Below are positions 60,490-64,000 of a stretch of DNA of 64,000 nucleotides, piece by piece. The notes beneath the pieces were generated by a model that saw only the letters and a list, made by a program, of their open reading frames with translations, did no database searches and was not told the DNA's origin. Numbering within the stretch: the first letter of the stretch is position 1; each line of letters starts with the position of its first letter. This stretch comes from Brevibacillus fortis (GTDB lineage: Bacteria > Bacillota > Bacilli > Brevibacillales > Brevibacillaceae), in NCBI RefSeq assembly GCF_003013395.1, contig NZ_PXZM01000023.1, positions 310,001 to 374,000 on the forward strand, read 5' to 3'. Position numbers and translations under genes: made by a program.

Positions 60490-60903
60490 ATGCTAGGACT
60501 GGCCAAAGGCCTGGGGTATACATTTAAAAAGCTCACGGAGAAAAAAGTAACCCACTTCTATCCGGATGTGCCCTTTCCAATGCCGCCTCGCTTTCGCGGT
60601 ATTCAGCACTTTTCTCCTGAAAAATGCATCGTCTGTAACCAATGCGCACGCATTTGTCCGACAGAGTGTATTCAACTGACAGGGAAGCCCCATCCTGATC
60701 CGGAGAAAAAAGGAAAGATTATCGATACGTACGATATCAATTTTGAGCTGTGCATTTTATGCGATCTATGCACAGAGGTTTGTCCGACAGAAGCGATTGT
60801 GATGACAAACAACTTCGAACTGGCTGCCTATAGCCGGGACGAATTGTACAAGAACTTGAAATGGCTGGACGACAACAATACGAACGTCAGGGAGGAGAAT
60901 TAA
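60490..60903 (+). CDS. nuoI: NADH-quinone oxidoreductase subunit I
   Basis: Ferredoxin-like subunit with two 4Fe-4S clusters (N6a, N6b): CIVCNQCARICPTECI and CILCDLCTEVCPTEAI. 137 aa from ATG 60490, which has GAGGGGTG upstream; a GTG nine bases earlier is in frame. The 102-bp gap after nuoH (60388-60489) holds no clear promoter. Confidence 0.96.
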   Translation: MLGLAKGLGYTFKKLTEKKVTHFYPDVPFPMPPRFRGIQHFSPEKCIVCNQCARICPTECIQLTGKPHPDPEKKGKIIDTYDINFELCILCDLCTEVCPTEAIVMTNNFELAAYSRDELYKNLKWLDDNNTNVREEN

Positions 60904-60904
60904 T

Positions 60905-61414
60905 ATGACAGGCGAATTTGTTGCCTTTTTTATCCTGTCCCTCCTGACGATCGGTGGCGCGGTGTTTATGATCAGCTTTACGCGCGTCGTCCATATGGTC
61001 ATCTCATTGGGTGTTACGTTTATCAGCATTGCAGGTCTGTTTGTTTTGCTGGGAGCGGAGTTTGTCGGGGTTGCGCAAATTTTGGTTTATTCAGGGGCTA
61101 TCTCCATTCTGATGCTCTTTGGAATCATGCTGACCAAGCACGATGCGAACGATGAAGGAACAGGCCGGACATGGAAAAACCGTTTTGTCCTGCTCTTCGT
61201 AATCGTTCTGTTTGGATTATTGTTCTGGGGTGTGCAAAATACACCGTGGCCTGCGCCACCGCCACCTGCAGAGGCTCCTGTAGACAATGCAAAAGAAATT
61301 GGTATCGAAGTGTTCACCAAATTCGTCATACCATTTGAGCTGTTGTCTGTTCTGTTGTTGGTCGCGTTGGTCGGTGCGATCATCATGGCGAAAAAGGAGG
61401 GGGATAACGAATGA
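60905..61414 (+). CDS. nuoJ: NADH-quinone oxidoreductase subunit J
   Basis: Membrane subunit, 169 aa, five helices. [21 protein letters not shown] is the family signature with the pi-bulge region. A Pro-rich loop (APPPPAEAP) lies between helices. Overlaps nuoK by 4 bp. Confidence 0.95.
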   Translation: MTGEFVAFFILSLLTIGGAVFMISFTRVVHMVISLGVTFISIAGLFVLLGAEFVGVAQILVYSGAISILMLFGIMLTKHDANDEGTGRTWKNRFVLLFVIVLFGLLFWGVQNTPWPAPPPPAEAPVDNAKEIGIEVFTKFVIPFELLSVLLLVALVGAIIMAKKEGDNE

Positions 61415-61722
61415 CAGTAAGCATTTCCTCCTACTTAATGGTCGCTCTGATTCTCTTTTGTGTAGGCTTGTACGGCGCATTGACGAAGCGAAATGCAGTC
61501 GTCGTCTTGTTATCAATCGAGCTGATGCTGAATGCTGTAAATATTAACCTGGTCGCCTTTTCCAAATTCGGACTGTATCCATCCGTGACAGGACAAATCT
61601 TTACCTTGTTCACGATGACGGTTGCAGCTGCCGAAGTTGCCGTAGGGTTGGCAATTCTGATTGCGCTGTACCGCAACAAGGAGACTGTGAATGTAGATGA
61701 AATGGACCAAATGAAACGATAA
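61411..61722 (+). CDS. nuoK: NADH-quinone oxidoreductase subunit K
   Basis: Three-helix subunit, 103 aa. [18 protein letters not shown] carries the conserved Glu in the membrane, and [17 protein letters not shown] the second. GGAGGGGG ribosome site inside nuoJ. Confidence 0.96.
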   Translation: MTVSISSYLMVALILFCVGLYGALTKRNAVVVLLSIELMLNAVNINLVAFSKFGLYPSVTGQIFTLFTMTVAAAEVAVGLAILIALYRNKETVNVDEMDQMKR

Positions 61723-61749
61723 GAGGGAAACCTGAAAAGGAGGACAAAG

Positions 61750-63663
61750 ATGGATACTCTAATGCACTATGCCTGGCTGATCCCTCTGTTTCCGCTTCTT
61801 GCTTTCATCGTGATCGTCTCATTTGGTCGCCAATTGAAAGAAGGAGCGGCCATAGTGGGCATTACCCTGACGGCTGTTTCTTTTGGAATCGCAGTGCTCA
61901 TCTTTTGGGAGAGATTCCAGGGTGGGGGTACCGATTACAATTATGTGATAGATTGGCTGCATATTGGCGATATCGTGATCAACATGGGATTCGAAGTGAA
62001 TCCGCTGAATGCTATGATGCTCGTCATTGTGACATTGGTCAGTCTATTGGTTCAAATCTATTCCAAGGGCTACATGCATGGGGATGAACGCTTTCCGGTG
62101 TTTTATCAATATCTGGCACTGTTTTCGTTCTCCATGCTGGGATTAGTTATCTCGCCAAATTTGTTACAAGTGTATATTTTCTGGGAGCTGGTAGGGGTAT
62201 GCTCCTTCCTGCTCGTCGGCTACTATTACTTCAAGTCAGAGGCAAAAGCGGCCGCCAAAAAGGCTTTTATCGTTACACGCATCGGGGACCTTGGTCTGTT
62301 CATTGGGATATGTCTTTTGTTCTGGTGGACCGGAAGTTTCGAGTACGGAGCTATTTTTGAGAGTATCGCGCTCGGACGTCTGGAACCATGGATGATTACG
62401 CTTGCGGCGATCCTCATTTTCGTCGGGGCCATGGGAAAATCAGGTCAATTTCCGCTTCATACGTGGCTGCCTGATGCTATGGAAGGTCCAACACCTGTAT
62501 CTGCATTAATTCACGCGGCTACGATGGTCGCGGCTGGTGTTTATTTGGTCGCTGCTACCTATCCGCTGTTCATCGCTTCCGATACCGCTTTGACAGTCGT
62601 AGCGTATGTAGGAGGATTCACCGCCATATTTGCAGCTTCCATTGGTTTGACCCAACGGGATATCAAGCGTGTCTTGGCTTATTCCACAGTCAGTCAGCTC
62701 GGGTACATGATGCTGGCATTGGGTGTAGCGGGTGCTGCAGGTTATGTAGCAGGTTCCTTCCATTTGATGACGCACGCCTTTTTCAAAGCACTGCTCTTCC
62801 TTGGAGCAGGTAGTGTCATCCATGCTGTACATACGCAGGATGTATTCGAAATGGGTGGCTTGTGGAAAAAGATGCCGATCACCGCTTTGACTTTCTTGAT
62901 CGGTTGCTTGGCTATTGCAGGGATCTTTCCGTTCGCTGGTTTCTGGTCGAAAGAAGCTATCCTGGGGGCTGTTTACGGAGCGCACCGCTACGACTTGCTG
63001 TTCATCGCGCTACTAGCAGCATTCTTTACTGCATTCTATATGTTCCGTTTGTTCTTCCTGACATTTGCAGGGAAGGCACGTGGTAAGCACGAAGCACACG
63101 AATCTCCAAGTGTCATGACAGGTCCGCTTTTGGTCTTGGCATTGCTTGCGGTTGTCGCAGGCTTTGTGAATACGCCATACGCGCCGTTACTCTCTGATTG
63201 GTTATTGTCAACGAACACAGGGACGGCAATCACGAGCATTTTTGGGGAAGGCACAGAGCACGCGGCTGCTTGGTTGCAGATTGTGGCACTGTTGATCTCC
63301 ATTCTTGGAGTCGTACTGGCTTACTTGATGTACGGCAAGAAATCAATCTCCTCGGACAGTATTCCAAAAGCAATGCCGTGGCTCTATCAGCTCTCATATA
63401 AGAAGTACTACATCGATGAGCTGTATCACAACGTCATTGTTCGTCCATTAGGCTGGCTTGGATTTGTTCTGGATGTATTTGACAAGTATATTGTGGATGG
63501 TCTGGTTGGATTGACAGCAAAAATCACCCAAGGAATCGGCTATTTGCACGCAAGAGTACAAAGTGGGCAGATTCAGTCCTATGGGGCAATGGTCATATTC
63601 GGTCTGTTGCTATTAATCATCGCCATCAGTTTGACGGCCAAGGGAGGTGGACTCTTTGGGTAA
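61750..63663 (+). CDS. nuoL: NADH-quinone oxidoreductase subunit L
   Basis: Largest antiporter-like subunit, 637 aa, about 16 helices including the lateral helix near the C-terminus. WELVGVCSFLLVGYYY (pump Glu), GKSGQFPLHTWLPDAMEGPT and HAATMVAAGVYL are diagnostic. AGGAGGA ribosome site. It overlaps nuoM by 8 bp. Confidence 0.97.
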   Translation: MDTLMHYAWLIPLFPLLAFIVIVSFGRQLKEGAAIVGITLTAVSFGIAVLIFWERFQGGGTDYNYVIDWLHIGDIVINMGFEVNPLNAMMLVIVTLVSLLVQIYSKGYMHGDERFPVFYQYLALFSFSMLGLVISPNLLQVYIFWELVGVCSFLLVGYYYFKSEAKAAAKKAFIVTRIGDLGLFIGICLLFWWTGSFEYGAIFESIALGRLEPWMITLAAILIFVGAMGKSGQFPLHTWLPDAMEGPTPVSALIHAATMVAAGVYLVAATYPLFIASDTALTVVAYVGGFTAIFAASIGLTQRDIKRVLAYSTVSQLGYMMLALGVAGAAGYVAGSFHLMTHAFFKALLFLGAGSVIHAVHTQDVFEMGGLWKKMPITALTFLIGCLAIAGIFPFAGFWSKEAILGAVYGAHRYDLLFIALLAAFFTAFYMFRLFFLTFAGKARGKHEAHESPSVMTGPLLVLALLAVVAGFVNTPYAPLLSDWLLSTNTGTAITSIFGEGTEHAAAWLQIVALLISILGVVLAYLMYGKKSISSDSIPKAMPWLYQLSYKKYYIDELYHNVIVRPLGWLGFVLDVFDKYIVDGLVGLTAKITQGIGYLHARVQSGQIQSYGAMVIFGLLLLIIAISLTAKGGGLFG

Positions 63664-64000
63664 TATCCTTTTGTCATCACTGGTGTTCTCTCCGCTGCTG
63701 GCGATTCTCGTCATGGCTTTTATTCCCAGTCGACAGGCAGGTGTGATCAAGCAGGTCGGGATTTTTGGAACGTTGCCGGCACTTATCTTGGCAGGTTGGA
63801 TGTTCGGCATGTTTGATTACGAGACAGCCAACTTGCAGTTCGTGGAAAAGTACAGTTGGATTTCGATTCCGATTGGAATGGCTCAGGCAGGTTCCGTCTT
63901 TGCTTTTGAGATCAACTACGAACTCGGCGTAGATGGTATTTCGATGCCATTGATATTATTGACGGCGATTATCGGTACCCTCGCGGCAATTGCTTCGTGG
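63656..64000 (+). CDS. nuoM: NADH-quinone oxidoreductase subunit M, cut by the window end
   Basis: The first 115 residues of a second antiporter-like subunit: hydrophobic N-terminus LSSLVFSPLLAILVMAFIPS and the segment INYELGVDGISMPLILLT, the NuoM signature. The start is TTG 63656, five bases after GGGAGGTGG, inside nuoL. The gene continues beyond the window; nuoN is expected next. Confidence 0.93.
   Translation, partial: MGNILLSSLVFSPLLAILVMAFIPSRQAGVIKQVGIFGTLPALILAGWMFGMFDYETANLQFVEKYSWISIPIGMAQAGSVFAFEINYELGVDGISMPLILLTAIIGTLAAIASW

Overview
The window is ordinary chromosome from a spore-forming, Gram-positive Bacillales bacterium. Gene order, the SLH surface protein, the sporulation genes (spo0F, spoIIR, a YhcN-type lipoprotein) and protein style point to Brevibacillus or a close relative; this is inferred from gene content because no database search was possible. 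Most genes lie on the + strand. I saw no rRNA, tRNA, CRISPR array, intact insertion sequence or prophage.

Layout. 1-0.9 kb: the end of an unknown secreted-type protein. 0.9-9.6 kb: an acyl-CoA degradation cluster (thiolase, 3-hydroxyacyl-CoA dehydrogenase, two acyl-CoA dehydrogenases, a TetR regulator, fused isobutyryl-CoA mutase IcmF). Two similar operator-like sites lie before the thiolase and the regulator. 9.8-12.2 kb: rpoE and pyrG, the latter with a leader showing every hallmark of CTP-sensed attenuation. 12.25-13.05 kb: amj (lipid II flippase) on the minus strand. 13.2-18.9 kb: spo0F, fba, transaldolase-like gene, murA2, glpX, rho. 19-26.4 kb: LysM/M23 protein, radical SAM protein, rpmE, a decayed photolyase, tdk, a sporulation lipoprotein, prfA, prmC, spoIIR. 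26.5-27.3 kb: a DUF3298-type secreted protein (minus strand). 27.3-34.2 kb: tsaC (ywlC) with a DnaA-box cluster at its start, mntP, ywlE, rpiB, ywlG, glyA, upp, mnaA.

34.2-47.3 kb looks like an accessory block set into a conserved backbone, since in relatives mnaA or upp is followed directly by atp genes. It carries an SLH-anchored phosphodiester glycosidase, a 300-bp imperfect palindrome, a complete biotin operon (bioA-D-B-F-H-C) behind BirA-like sites, an AraC regulator whose reading frame runs through a promoter and Fur-like box into a siderophore-binding lipoprotein (itself frameshifted), and a second thiolase. 47.4-54.8 kb: the full ATP synthase operon (atpZ with an apparent CTG start, then atpI-B-E-F-H-A-G-D-C). 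55-55.8 kb: an unknown protein. 55.9-64 kb: a complex I operon nuoA-B-C-D-H-I-J-K-L-M without nuoE/F/G; nuoC carries a long Ala/Lys/Glu repeat extension and nuoM runs off the window.

Together these genes link central metabolism (acyl-CoA turnover, gluconeogenesis, one-carbon and nucleotide metabolism), respiration and ATP synthesis, cell-wall precursor supply and sporulation control. The least conventional parts are the AraC/Fur/lipoprotein overlap, the large palindrome, the DnaA-box cluster at tsaC and the repeat-extended NuoC.
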